This document shows, piece by piece, positions 1-8,624 of a stretch of 64,000 nt of DNA (within the stretch, counting starts at the first letter, position 1; the number at the start of each line of letters is the position of its first letter). This stretch comes from an uncultured Balneola sp. Its GTDB lineage: Bacteria > Bacteroidota > Rhodothermia > Balneolales > Balneolaceae. Made by a program: the position numbers and the translations under genes. Where the stretch lies: the NCBI GenBank assembly GCA_913058495.1, contig CAJXQC010000010.1, forward strand, positions 1 to 64,000. Reading direction: 5' to 3'. The notes under the pieces are model-generated. The model was not told the DNA's origin. It saw only the letters and a program-made list of their open reading frames with translations, and did no database searches.

Positions 1-196
1 CCGACAAAAGTACCAAAAACTCCCGACAAGAATTATTGGCGCGAACTCCATTACACCGACTAATCATTACAAAAGGTCTTCGTTCGTATGATATATATTC
101 ACGAATCAGCCAGAGTGTAATGATTACTCCTTCGGAGTCGTCGATTCCATTGCGTTCTTGGCTCGCCAATAATTCTAAAGGTCGGTGTAGTTGGAG
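1..196. repeat. Intergenic repeat cluster with scrambled inverted modules
   Basis: No gene is supported here. The stretch is made of short inverted copies of itself. Positions 29-41 are a perfect 13-bp inverted match to 164-176, and 61-71 is a perfect 11-bp inverted match to 116-126. Positions 46-60 match 181-196 in inverted orientation with one small indel. The pairs are not fully nested, so one simple hairpin does not explain them. Rearranged copies of a dispersed repeat are more likely. A short open frame across it looks fortuitous. Confidence 0.5.
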
Positions 197-203
197 GCTT
201 TTT

Positions 204-231
204 AGATTTTACGCATTTGTTCGACATGACA
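204..231. repeat. REP-like 28-bp dispersed repeat, single copy
   Basis: This 28-bp segment matches 21 of 28 positions of the repeat arm at 4762-4789. Both begin AGAT and end in a TTCGAnATGACA-like block. It lies just beyond the stop codon of the minus-strand oxidoreductase gene. It looks like a solitary arm of an intergenic palindromic repeat. No transposase is nearby. Confidence 0.5.
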
Positions 232-237
232 TATAAT

Positions 238-1341
238 TCAAACCAACTCAGAAGCTTTTTTACCTAAGTTCATTCCCAAAGCCACGCCCATGCCACTAAG
301 TCCGGCTGCGAGTACACAGTTCCTGTCAATATTTTCTAAGATATATGATTTGGATTCTGTAAAGCCCATAATTCCTGACCATTCTTGCTCTATTTCCCAG
401 CCTCCGGGTAATTCCAATACATCATTGGCAAAGCTGACAAGGTATTTTTTGATCTCTTCATTTACTCCAAACTCAGAAGTTGTTTCGGCATCGTAATTTA
501 CATTTCGTCCCCCGCCTATCAGAATTCTGTTATCTCCTACATTTCTGAAATAGACATATCCTTTATTGTAATGAAAGGTGCCTTTCCACTTTAGTTGGTC
601 TATTTCTTTGGTAATAAATACATAACCTCTTCCGGGTTTTATATTGATTTGAGGAAAAATTTTATCTGTAAATGCATTGGTCGCGATGATCAAGCTGTCT
701 GCCTGAAAGCGGATGAGAGATTGAGAGGAAATAAGATTTGTTTCAGTATCAATGTGATCGATGTTCGTGTTCCATCTGAACTCTATTCCGGATCGAATGC
801 ATTTTTCATATAAAGTCCGGATCATCTTACCCGGATGCAGCATCCCTTCCACACGATTGTAGAAAGAGCGAAATGATAAATAAGTCCCGGCTTTAAAAAC
901 TTCTTTTTCACCGATCATTTCTTCCATAATAGAATTCAGTCGGGGTACGTAGTCTGTTAGCCTTGCGTATTCATCCGAATCTGTGAATATTTCCCATCCT
1001 CCACAGGAATCATAATCAATGTTTTCATCTCCAAGAGTTTCACGCAGCAAAAGCAATCCATTATAACGATCCTGAATTCGTTGTTTTATAACTTCTTCGG
1101 TTTCTAATTCAAGATCTGAAACCAGTTCACCAACACTTCCAATGCATGCAAACCCGGCATTTCGGGTACTTGCACCAATGGGATAAAATCCCCGATCAAT
1201 CACTAATACTCTTGCATCAGGATTTTTTTTCTTAAAAAAATAAGCGGAAGAAAGTCCGGTTAACCCGGCACCTACTACTATCAGGTCGTGTTTCTGATTA
1301 TAGAGTTCTTCTTCCCAGTATGATCTTTTTGGTTCAGGCAT
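238..1341 (-). CDS. FAD-dependent oxidoreductase (DAO/glycine oxidase-like)
   Basis: A 367-residue flavoprotein of the D-amino-acid oxidase (DAO) fold. Family members oxidise amines or amino acids and pass the electrons to oxygen or a carrier; the substrate here cannot be read from sequence. The dinucleotide-binding motif VVGAGLTGLSSA lies at residues 22-33, followed by an acidic residue ending the second strand (VIDR, 47-50). A STRNAGFA segment near 58-65 is typical of the YurR/PuuB-like branch. A C-terminal GLSGMGVALG stretch matches the usual second FAD contact. There is no signal peptide, so it is cytosolic. Its start lies 2 bp after the stop of the amidohydrolase gene, so the two are probably co-transcribed and may act on the same amino-acid derivative. 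The family call is firm and the substrate is unknown. Confidence 0.85.
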   Translation of the reverse strand: MPEPKRSYWEEELYNQKHDLIVVGAGLTGLSSAYFFKKKNPDARVLVIDRGFYPIGASTRNAGFACIGSVGELVSDLELETEEVIKQRIQDRYNGLLLLRETLGDENIDYDSCGGWEIFTDSDEYARLTDYVPRLNSIMEEMIGEKEVFKAGTYLSFRSFYNRVEGMLHPGKMIRTLYEKCIRSGIEFRWNTNIDHIDTETNLISSQSLIRFQADSLIIATNAFTDKIFPQINIKPGRGYVFITKEIDQLKWKGTFHYNKGYVYFRNVGDNRILIGGGRNVNYDAETTSEFGVNEEIKKYLVSFANDVLELPGGWEIEQEWSGIMGFTESKSYILENIDRNCVLAAGLSGMGVALGMNLGKKASELV

Positions 1342-1343
1342 GA

Positions 1344-2531
1344 TTATTTCTTCAACACTAATGCTGCCATTAACGGAGCTGCAGTTAAAAAGAATCGATC
1401 ATCCACATTATATTTAGGGTGATGCCACACGTAAGTAGACTCCGACTCTTCACTTCCACTTCCGACAAAAAAGAATGCTCCCGGAAAAATCTCCTGATAA
1501 AACCCAAAATCCTCTCCTGCCATACTGGGGCGTTCAACTTCAATTGCAGCTTCATTCCCGAATAATTCCTGTGTTGTTTCAAGAACATTCATGGTCTCAG
1601 CTTCAGAATTTATAACAGCGGGGTAGCCTCTGCGATAATCCAATGAATAACCTCCTCCATGAGCTTCAGTAATTCCTTTTAACAGAGCATGAAGTCTTTG
1701 CTCGATCAAATCTTTAGTGTCCTTGCTGAAAGTTCGTACAGTCCCATACAAGCGGATCTTTTCGGGGATGATATTATGAGCAGTTCCACCTTCTATTTTA
1801 CCGATGGTAACCACAGCTGATTCAGTTGGATCAACAGAACGACTGACTATAGTTTGTGCTGCTGTGATGAACTGCGACGCTATAACAACGGGATCTACTG
1901 CTTCATGAGCACGAGCGGCATGACCGCCTTTTCCGGTAATCACAATGTCAATTTCATCGGGGCTGGCCATGAATTCCCCAACTCTGATCGCTGCTTTTCC
2001 GGGTTTATGGCTTGGAGAAGTATGAAGACCATAAATAGCATCAACATTTTTTGATTGAAGAAATCCTGTATCACATAAGAGTTTTCCTCCACCGGGAAGT
2101 TTTTCTTCTCCCGGCTGAAATACTAAAAGAACGGTTCCTTCAATTTCGTCTTTCAATTCCATCAAAATACGGGCAACACCTAACAAATTAGAAGTATGAG
2201 CATCATGTCCACAGCAATGAGCAGCGCCTTCATTTTTTGAGAAGAAATCTTTTTTGAAATCTCCTTCTTCAGTCATTGCCAGAGCATCGATGTCGGCACG
2301 TAGCGCTATAACACGATCTGATTTCTTATTTCCTTCAATAATCCCTACACAACCTGTTTCCAAAGGACTTTCATAAGGAATTCCGAGTTCATCAAGCTTA
2401 GATTTGATGAACTTCGTTGTTTCAAATTCCTTATAACTTACTTCAGGATGTTGATGCAGATAACGTCTGGTTTCGATCATTTCCTGATGAAAATTCTTAG
2501 TGAGGTCTTTTATTTTGTTGTGAAGATTCAT
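1344..2531 (-). CDS. M20D family amidohydrolase (N-acyl amino acid / hippurate hydrolase type)
   Basis: A 395-residue metallopeptidase of the M20D family, which releases amino acids from N-acyl or IAA-type conjugates. Metal ligands are visible in ALRADIDALAM (77-86), HCCGHDAH (105-112) and QPGEEKLPGG (139-148). MAGEDFGFY near the C-terminus is the usual late metal-ligand motif. The dimerisation insert sits in the middle, around GKGGHAARAHEAVDPV. Length is normal for the family and there is no signal peptide. It is the first gene of a two-gene minus-strand operon with the DAO-type oxidoreductase, 2 bp apart. A plausible role is to release an amino acid that the oxidoreductase then uses, but that is inference. 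Confidence 0.9.
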   Translation of the reverse strand: MNLHNKIKDLTKNFHQEMIETRRYLHQHPEVSYKEFETTKFIKSKLDELGIPYESPLETGCVGIIEGNKKSDRVIALRADIDALAMTEEGDFKKDFFSKNEGAAHCCGHDAHTSNLLGVARILMELKDEIEGTVLLVFQPGEEKLPGGGKLLCDTGFLQSKNVDAIYGLHTSPSHKPGKAAIRVGEFMASPDEIDIVITGKGGHAARAHEAVDPVVIASQFITAAQTIVSRSVDPTESAVVTIGKIEGGTAHNIIPEKIRLYGTVRTFSKDTKDLIEQRLHALLKGITEAHGGGYSLDYRRGYPAVINSEAETMNVLETTQELFGNEAAIEVERPSMAGEDFGFYQEIFPGAFFFVGSGSEESESTYVWHHPKYNVDDRFFLTAAPLMAALVLKK

Positions 2532-2643
2532 GCTTTTTATGGATAAAATTAGATGAAGGAATAATATATATACTTAGCTATCAAATCTGTAACTTTAGAT
2601 TAAAGCGAGCGTAAGGAATGTTTGTGCATTCAAATAGAAAAAT

Positions 2644-3918
2644 ATGAAAAATAGATCCTGGGAAATAATTGTTGCAGGCCTGTTCTTATTACTGGTGGCT
2701 ATTATTATCACTTCAAAGGCTGATGATAATAATCATTCACATGATGAAGAAGAGAATAAGGCAAGGACAACGGCAACGGCTACATCTTCAGAAAGATCAA
2801 GAGCCTCTACCAGAAGTGTAACGGTTATTGATGTTGAAGAACTTGCGAAGATGGAAGAACTTAAAGAGCTGGAAGAACTGAAATCTCTGGATGGACTTGA
2901 GAAATTAAAAAGCTTAGCGGCACTAATTCCTGAAGAAGCTAAGCAGGAGATGATGACCGAACTAGACGCTGCTTTAAAAGAACTTGAAGATGACAGCTTT
3001 TCCATCAACATTGATCTGGCTGAAGGTCTGTTGATGCTTAAAAAAGAGTATAAAGTAACACCGGGTGAATGGAGCAATGTGTCGCCGGGAGTGTATGCAT
3101 TTACTGAGGAATTTGATGCAACAGGATTGGATGATATTTCTGTTCAGTTAACATCAGGTTCAATTGTATTGGTTGGTTCCGATAACACTAAAGCATCTAT
3201 AACTGTAAAAGCTTCAGGAGAGATAGCTACAAAAGAATCATTGAAAGAAATGGTGTCGGTATCTACAAAAAAGAACGGTTCTTCTGCAGAACTCAGAGTG
3301 GTTAATACTAAAAGCAACGATTCAAATATTCAGGTTCAAACCACTATTTATATCCCATCATCAATGGATATAACTTCTTTTACAAGTGGCGGACATATTG
3401 AAGCAACAAACTTTCAGGGCGATGTAGAATGCAAAACTTCAGGTGGACATATAACTTTGAAGGACCTTTCCGGTGACATAACTGCATTTACGGAAGGTGG
3501 ACATATAAAAATGTCAGATTCAAAAGGAGATGCTTCGTTGAAATCTTTGGGTGGACATCTATCAGCTGTTAATTTTGAAGGTGATCTGGAAATGAGTACA
3601 TCCGGTGGAAATGTATCCGGTAAAGACCTTTCAGGAAGTACGAATGCATTTTCAAGCGGAGGAAATATCAAACTGAGTTTCCTGAGTATTGGCGGAGATA
3701 TACAAGCCAGAAACGGAGCCGGACAGATCGATCTTTTTCTCCCTGCTGATGTTAATATTGATCTGAACGTAAACGGCACAAAAGTAGAGATCGATGAAGC
3801 CTTTCCTTTCAATGGAAGCAAAAAGAAAAGCCAGATCATAGGAAAAATTGGTAAAGGTGGAGTAGAAGTTGTAGCCAAAACAGGATACGGAACGGTATCG
3901 ATCAATAAGAATGAGTGA
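2644..3918 (+). CDS. Membrane-anchored DUF4097-like repeat protein
   Basis: A 424-residue protein with one N-terminal membrane segment (about 8-24, VAGLFLLLVAII). A low-complexity acidic/Lys linker with coiled-coil character follows (about 30-120). The C-terminal half (about 150-420) is a beta-rich DUF4097-type repeat domain. SGGHI/GGHL/SGGN motifs recur about every 16-18 residues from about 247 to 345, which suggests a right-handed beta-helix ladder. The gene overlaps the MnmC-like methyltransferase gene by 8 bp, so they are transcriptionally linked. DUF4097 proteins are often cell-surface or periplasmic and their function is not settled. No enzymatic motif is visible. Confidence 0.75.
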   Translation: MKNRSWEIIVAGLFLLLVAIIITSKADDNNHSHDEEENKARTTATATSSERSRASTRSVTVIDVEELAKMEELKELEELKSLDGLEKLKSLAALIPEEAKQEMMTELDAALKELEDDSFSINIDLAEGLLMLKKEYKVTPGEWSNVSPGVYAFTEEFDATGLDDISVQLTSGSIVLVGSDNTKASITVKASGEIATKESLKEMVSVSTKKNGSSAELRVVNTKSNDSNIQVQTTIYIPSSMDITSFTSGGHIEATNFQGDVECKTSGGHITLKDLSGDITAFTEGGHIKMSDSKGDASLKSLGGHLSAVNFEGDLEMSTSGGNVSGKDLSGSTNAFSSGGNIKLSFLSIGGDIQARNGAGQIDLFLPADVNIDLNVNGTKVEIDEAFPFNGSKKKSQIIGKIGKGGVEVVAKTGYGTVSINKNE

Positions 3919-4687
3919 ACGCCCTGATTATCACATAACAAAAGACGGTTCCTCCACACTCTATTCCAATACTTATAATCAGTATTTTCACAATCCAAAC
4001 GGATCTGTTTCCGAAAGTAAGTACGTTTTTTTTGAAACGTCCGATGTACCGGATGCTTTAGTCCAGAACGAGAAAGTTACAATTTTCGAAACCGGATTCG
4101 GAACCGGATTAAACTTCCTTTTACTGCTGGATTATTATCTCTCAGGGAAGTGCACTTCTAAAGTTGAATTTCACAGTGTGGAAGCTTTTCCAATTTCAGC
4201 TGATGAAGCAGGTAAACTCAATTACGCTTCTTTTTCGGATTTTGCAGAACTGGAACCGGTTTTGAAAAATATCTTCACAGACCTTAAAAAGGGGATGAAT
4301 ATCATAAAACCGTTGCCTGATGTTGACGTGACTCTGTTCCTTTTTATTGGGAAGTTCGAGGATTTTGAAGGCGAGGTAGTACAAGCTGATTTCTTTTTCC
4401 ACGACGCCTTTTCTCCTGAAGTGAATGAAGAATTATGGAGTCCGGAATCATTCCAAAAACTTAAATCGCTTGCACATGCTGAAGCAATGCTAAGCACATA
4501 TTGCGCAGCTTCAAAAGCGAGGGCAGCGATGGCAGTAGCAGGATGGAAGCTTGCAAAAGCGAGAGGTGCGCTGGGTAAGAGAGAAATGACAATTGCTTCT
4601 CTATCTGAAAATAATCTGACCGATTTTAAAAGGATAAACGAAGAACGACTTATCGAGCGATTCAATAATGGAGACTTTGATCGCTGA
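3911..4687 (+). CDS. mnmD: tRNA U34 methyltransferase, MnmC methyltransferase domain only (MnmD-type)
   Basis: A 258-residue SAM-dependent methyltransferase matching the methyltransferase half of MnmC, which finishes mnm5s2U34 in tRNA. The SAM loop ETGFGTG lies at 60-66. The family signature HDAFSPEVNEELW sits near 163-175, and STYCAASKARAAMAVAGW and GKREMTIAS follow in the expected order. The FAD-dependent oxidase half of enterobacterial MnmC is absent, as in many bacteria with the stand-alone form. The start codon lies 8 bp inside the upstream DUF4097-like gene. I am confident of the family; the exact modification step is inferred. Confidence 0.85.
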   Translation: MSERPDYHITKDGSSTLYSNTYNQYFHNPNGSVSESKYVFFETSDVPDALVQNEKVTIFETGFGTGLNFLLLLDYYLSGKCTSKVEFHSVEAFPISADEAGKLNYASFSDFAELEPVLKNIFTDLKKGMNIIKPLPDVDVTLFLFIGKFEDFEGEVVQADFFFHDAFSPEVNEELWSPESFQKLKSLAHAEAMLSTYCAASKARAAMAVAGWKLAKARGALGKREMTIASLSENNLTDFKRINEERLIERFNNGDFDR

Positions 4688-4705
4688 TTAATTACTTCAA
4701 TTTTT

Positions 4706-4789
4706 TGTCACTTCGAATGAATATGAGAAGTCTAAAAACTCTATTAGTAACAAAAATTTATAGATATCTCACATCCGTTCGATATGACA
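4706..4789. repeat. Imperfect inverted repeat, REP-like (28-bp arms)
   Basis: Two 28-bp arms, 4706-4733 and 4762-4789, match in inverted orientation at about 21 of 28 positions, separated by 28 bp. It fills most of the gap between the mnmD-like gene and the convergent serA. A single arm of the same family occurs at 204-231. It could also act as a structured 3' end for both convergent genes, but there is no clear U-tract. Confidence 0.6.
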
Positions 4790-4817
4790 GAGACAAAATT
4801 ATATAAAGAAACCTCTT

Positions 4818-6407
4818 TCAAGAAAAACTTACATATCGGATATGCTGAATTCCATTTAGTTCATTAATGGTTTTCAGTTCATCATCTTCAAGCTTTTTAT
4901 CTATAGTTAAAGCGGTAATGGCATTTGAGCCTTTTTCAGTTCTTCCTAATCCAAGAGCACCGATATTAATGCTTTGCTTAGCCAAGGCTCCGCTTACAGA
5001 AGCTAACATGCCCGGAACATCTTGGTTTTGATAAATAATGATATCTCCTTCTAAACGAAGTTCAATTCCGTATTTATCAATTTGAACGATCCTGTAATCA
5101 TTATCGCCAAAAACGGATGCTGAGATGCTTCGGTATTCTGCTCCTTCTGCAAACTTAATCGTAACTACATCATTAAAAGTTTTTCCTTTGGAGGAAAGAA
5201 TTTCTTTGATAGAAAATCCGCGCTCATCTGCAAAATGACGTGCATTGATCAGATTTACGGAATCTTCTACATAATTAGTGAGCATTCCCTTGAGAATACC
5301 GTCGGTTAATACATCTGCGAACTTTGCACAATCTCCGGAATATTCAAATTCTAAGCTGCTGGCATGTTCGGGAGAAAGCTGAACAGCCATTGCGCCAAGC
5401 TTTTCTGCCAGTTGCAGATAAGGTTGTACTTCTGCATTCGTTAACAGCGAAATTGACTTGCCATTCAAACTTCCTTTATAGTTTTTGTTTTCCAGCGCAT
5501 CCGACATTTGAGCAGCTATTTGTTCAGCTACTTTTTCCTGTGCTTCTTCAGTTGAAGCTCCCAAATGTGGAGTACAAATAATTCCGGGATGTTCCAGCAC
5601 TTTATAGAGTTCTTCAGTTGGTGGTTCCTGAGAATACACATCCAGTGCAATTCCACCAACAACACCGGAATCCAGTAATTCAGGCAAATCTGATTCTTCA
5701 TAAATTCCACCACGTGCACAGTTCACTAAACGGATTCCTTTATTGAGTTTATCTGCATTTTTCAGAGAAACCAATCCTTTTGTTTTTTCAGTGAGTGGAG
5801 TATGAACAGAAAGAAAATCAACAGTTCCTAAAAGGCTATCTATATCAACTAATTGAATTCCCATTTCAGTAGCATGTTCTTTAGTAGCGAACGGGTCATA
5901 AGCCAGAACTTCCATTCCAAAAGCCTGCATTCTAAGCGCTACCTCCGATCCTATCTTTCCAAGTCCAACAATTCCCAGTTTTTTTCCGTGAACTTCAGTA
6001 CCCATATATTTTTTCCGATCCCATCCTCCGCTTTTTACCGTAGAAACTGCTGTGGGGATATTTCTTGCCAAAGCGATGATCATTCCACAAGTATGTTCGG
6101 CAGTAGAAATTGTATTTCCATCAGGAGTATTCATTACCAGAACTCCTTTTGTAGTTGCCGCTTTGATGTCAATATTATCAACTCCCACGCCGGCACGTCC
6201 GATCACTTTCATATTGGATGCTTTTTCAAGCAATTCGGGAGTTACAGTAGTAGCACTTCTGACAACCATCCCATCATAATCCCCAATCCGGTCAAAGAGT
6301 TCTTCTTCAGTAAGTTTTCCGGGTTGATCTGCTTGAATATCTCTTGATTTAAAAACCTGTGCACAAACTGGGTCTACGCTGTCGAGTAAAAGTACTTTGA
6401 ATGACAT
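4818..6407 (-). CDS. serA: D-3-phosphoglycerate dehydrogenase
   Basis: Oxidises 3-phosphoglycerate to 3-phosphohydroxypyruvate with NAD, the first step of serine synthesis. At 529 residues it is the long form. It has an N-terminal split substrate domain, an NAD-binding domain with GLGKIGSEVA (about 148-157), an intervening regulatory domain (about 315-450) and a C-terminal ACT domain starting at QDVPGMLASVSGAL. Catalytic motifs are present: NCARGGIYEE (Arg), DVYSQEPP (Glu) and CTPHLGASTEEA (His). The ACT domain suggests serine feedback, as known for the family. It is followed on the minus strand by a convergent repeat and has no tight operon partner; engB ends 22 bp upstream of its start, so read-through from purF-engB is possible. 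Confidence 0.96.
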   Translation of the reverse strand: MSFKVLLLDSVDPVCAQVFKSRDIQADQPGKLTEEELFDRIGDYDGMVVRSATTVTPELLEKASNMKVIGRAGVGVDNIDIKAATTKGVLVMNTPDGNTISTAEHTCGMIIALARNIPTAVSTVKSGGWDRKKYMGTEVHGKKLGIVGLGKIGSEVALRMQAFGMEVLAYDPFATKEHATEMGIQLVDIDSLLGTVDFLSVHTPLTEKTKGLVSLKNADKLNKGIRLVNCARGGIYEESDLPELLDSGVVGGIALDVYSQEPPTEELYKVLEHPGIICTPHLGASTEEAQEKVAEQIAAQMSDALENKNYKGSLNGKSISLLTNAEVQPYLQLAEKLGAMAVQLSPEHASSLEFEYSGDCAKFADVLTDGILKGMLTNYVEDSVNLINARHFADERGFSIKEILSSKGKTFNDVVTIKFAEGAEYRSISASVFGDNDYRIVQIDKYGIELRLEGDIIIYQNQDVPGMLASVSGALAKQSINIGALGLGRTEKGSNAITALTIDKKLEDDELKTINELNGIQHIRYVSFS

Positions 6408-6429
6408 TTTATATTAAGTGGGGTGAAAG

Positions 6430-7026
6430 TTATTCTCTGATAAAATCCTGAATCAACTCCTGAATTTCAGGGATTCCCTTTCGCGAACTGGCTGAGTAGC
6501 CCAGAATAGGGACTTCAATATTCATTTCTGCAAGAATATTTTTAACTGCTTTTTTTGATTGAGCGAATTTGTTATTCGAAAGCTTATCTGCTTTAGACAT
6601 CAACACACAAAAGGGCATTTCGTTAGATGCTAGCCAATAGAAGAAATCCTGATCAAGGGCAGAAGGTTCATGGCGTGCATCTATCACAGATAGAATAAGC
6701 CTCAAACTTTCTCTTTCAGAAAGATACTTTCGAATGCTTCGTCCCCAGCGCTCACGTTCTTTTTTCGGAACCTTTGCAAAACCATAACCGGGAAGATCTA
6801 CAAAAAAGCAATCATCTCCGATTTGGTAATAATTCATTTGCTGGGTTTTACCGGGCACATTGGAAGTACGTGCAATGTTCTTACGATTTACAATTGCGTT
6901 TATCAACGAAGACTTTCCAACATTGGAGCGACCCGCAAAACAAACTTCCGGAAATTCATCCGGTGGGCATTCTTCAATTTTGGTAGCGCTGGTTATGAAT
7001 TTAGCTTTACCGTTAAACAAGTTCAT
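6430..7026 (-). CDS. engB: Ribosome biogenesis GTPase YsxC/EngB
   Basis: A TRAFAC-class GTPase needed for large ribosomal subunit assembly. GTPase motifs are in order: G1 GRSNVGKSS (32-40), the switch-I threonines in ARTSNVPGKT, G3 DLPGYG, G4 SKADK and G5-like SASS. I start it at the internal Met (199 residues, MNLFNGKAKF) because this gives the normal short lead before the G1 loop. An ATG 21 bp further upstream would add seven basic residues. Either start overlaps the end of purF, so translation is probably coupled. Confidence 0.93.
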   Translation of the reverse strand: MNLFNGKAKFITSATKIEECPPDEFPEVCFAGRSNVGKSSLINAIVNRKNIARTSNVPGKTQQMNYYQIGDDCFFVDLPGYGFAKVPKKERERWGRSIRKYLSERESLRLILSVIDARHEPSALDQDFFYWLASNEMPFCVLMSKADKLSNNKFAQSKKAVKNILAEMNIEVPILGYSASSRKGIPEIQELIQDFIRE

Positions 7027-8515
7027 TCTCTTCCTTTTCAACACCAAAATTTACAGGGACAGGATAGTTGCTCGTAAAGCAAGCAGTACAATAATCGTGA
7101 CCCGAAGGGTTCGCTTCCTTAACTGCATTTACCAATCCATCAGCGGATAAATATCTTAAACTGTCCACGCCTATTTCTTCAGCGATCTTATCTACATTTC
7201 GTTCAAATTTATTGGCGATAAGTTCTTCAGGACTTGGGAAATCCATTCCGTAATAACACGGACTGATAATTGGAGGAGAACTAACCAAAAAGTGAATTTC
7301 TGCAGGATTACAAGCACGAATCATATCAACCAATAAACGGGAAGTTGTGCCTCTTACGATAGAATCATCAACAATAATAACGGATCGTCCTTCAATGACG
7401 CCACGAACCGGGTTGAATTTCGTTCGAACTTTTTGCTCTCTTGATTTTTGTCCGGGAGAAATAAACGTTCTACCTACATAGTGATTACGGATCAAGCCAA
7501 TGTCATATTTGCATTCGTGGCCCATTTTCTGATTCTCATTAGCATATCCGATTGCCGCAGTATTACTGGAATCAGGAACTGAAATGATGACAGGCTTTTT
7601 GGAAGAGTCTTTAATGGTAACTACTTCATCAATAGGATGTTCTTTTGCTAAAGCTTGCCCTAAATTTCTTCTGATCTTGTCAACCATTTCACCGAAGATC
7701 ATACTATCCGGACGGGAAAAATAAACATATTCAAAAATACACTGGCTTGTTTTAGTGCCTTCCTTTGGTTCAATGAAGTATGACTTGACTTCTCCGGAAT
7801 CAGAAGCTTCTTGATCAATTACCACAACTTCGCCTGGTTCAACATCACGAATGTATTCCGCGTTATTGATATCGAAAGCACAAGTTTCGCTGGCAAGACA
7901 GAATTTCCCGTCTTTTTTCCCAAGTGCTAAAGGTCTGAAGCCGTTAGGATCTCTTACACCGATCAATTTATCATCAGTCAGTATTACCAGACAATATGCT
8001 CCTTCAATTTGATGCAGAGCGTCCATTATTTGCCCCATTTGATCCTGCTTCAAGCTGTGTGAAATCAGATGAAGGATCAATTCGGTATCGGAAGTACTTT
8101 GAAATAAAACACCTTCTTTTCTGAATCTCGAACGAATCTGTTTTGCGTTAGAGAGATTCCCATTGTGACCGATGGCCAGATTTCCGTTTCTGTAATGAAC
8201 TCTGAAAGGCTGGATGTTTGCCGGGTTTTTAGAAGACCCGGAAGTTGAATATCTATTATGCCCGATAGCTGAACGCCCCTTTAAGATCTTATTCATGATC
8301 TTTGGTTTGTCGAAAACACTAAGCACCAAACCAAAATCTTTATAAGAAGGCATAACCATGCGTTCTTTTTCTTTGTCGTAATGACTGGTAACAATTCCGG
8401 CTGATTCCTGGCCGCGGTGTTGAAGTGAATGCAGGCCGTAATATGTGGTTAGTGCAGCTTCTTCATGATCAAAGATGCCAAAAATTCCACAATACTCGCG
8501 AGGTTTGTCGCTCAT
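7013..8515 (-). CDS. purF: Amidophosphoribosyltransferase
   Basis: Converts PRPP and glutamine to phosphoribosylamine, the first committed step of purine synthesis. At 500 residues it is normal length. The N-terminal nucleophile Cys9 (CGIFGIFDHEEA) implies removal of a short propeptide. HRGQESAGI and the PRPP loop VDDSIVRGTTSR are intact. Cysteines at CIFEYVYFSRPDS, SPCYYGMDF and the late CTAC pair match the 4Fe-4S type known from Bacillus subtilis. The 3' end overlaps engB. It is the only purine gene in view, so it is not in a pur cluster here. Confidence 0.96.
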   Translation of the reverse strand: MSDKPREYCGIFGIFDHEEAALTTYYGLHSLQHRGQESAGIVTSHYDKEKERMVMPSYKDFGLVLSVFDKPKIMNKILKGRSAIGHNRYSTSGSSKNPANIQPFRVHYRNGNLAIGHNGNLSNAKQIRSRFRKEGVLFQSTSDTELILHLISHSLKQDQMGQIMDALHQIEGAYCLVILTDDKLIGVRDPNGFRPLALGKKDGKFCLASETCAFDINNAEYIRDVEPGEVVVIDQEASDSGEVKSYFIEPKEGTKTSQCIFEYVYFSRPDSMIFGEMVDKIRRNLGQALAKEHPIDEVVTIKDSSKKPVIISVPDSSNTAAIGYANENQKMGHECKYDIGLIRNHYVGRTFISPGQKSREQKVRTKFNPVRGVIEGRSVIIVDDSIVRGTTSRLLVDMIRACNPAEIHFLVSSPPIISPCYYGMDFPSPEELIANKFERNVDKIAEEIGVDSLRYLSADGLVNAVKEANPSGHDYCTACFTSNYPVPVNFGVEKEENELV

Positions 8516-8624
8516 TAAAAACTCCGAATTTGGATGATTCTTGAGAAGTCTAAAGATAAGAAATGAAAAGCTTAATGTTGAATTAGGATGTGGCTTTTTA
8601 TTTCTTTTAAATATCGCTCTTTAT

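Noticed and set aside
36-236. 66-residue open frame at the left edge
   Set aside because: It lies wholly in repeat sequence with interlocking inverted modules, has no ribosome site and no recognisable composition.
3414-3998. 194-residue open frame antisense to the DUF4097-like gene
   Set aside because: It mirrors the repetitive coding strand; Pro/Ser-rich translation is typical of a shadow frame.
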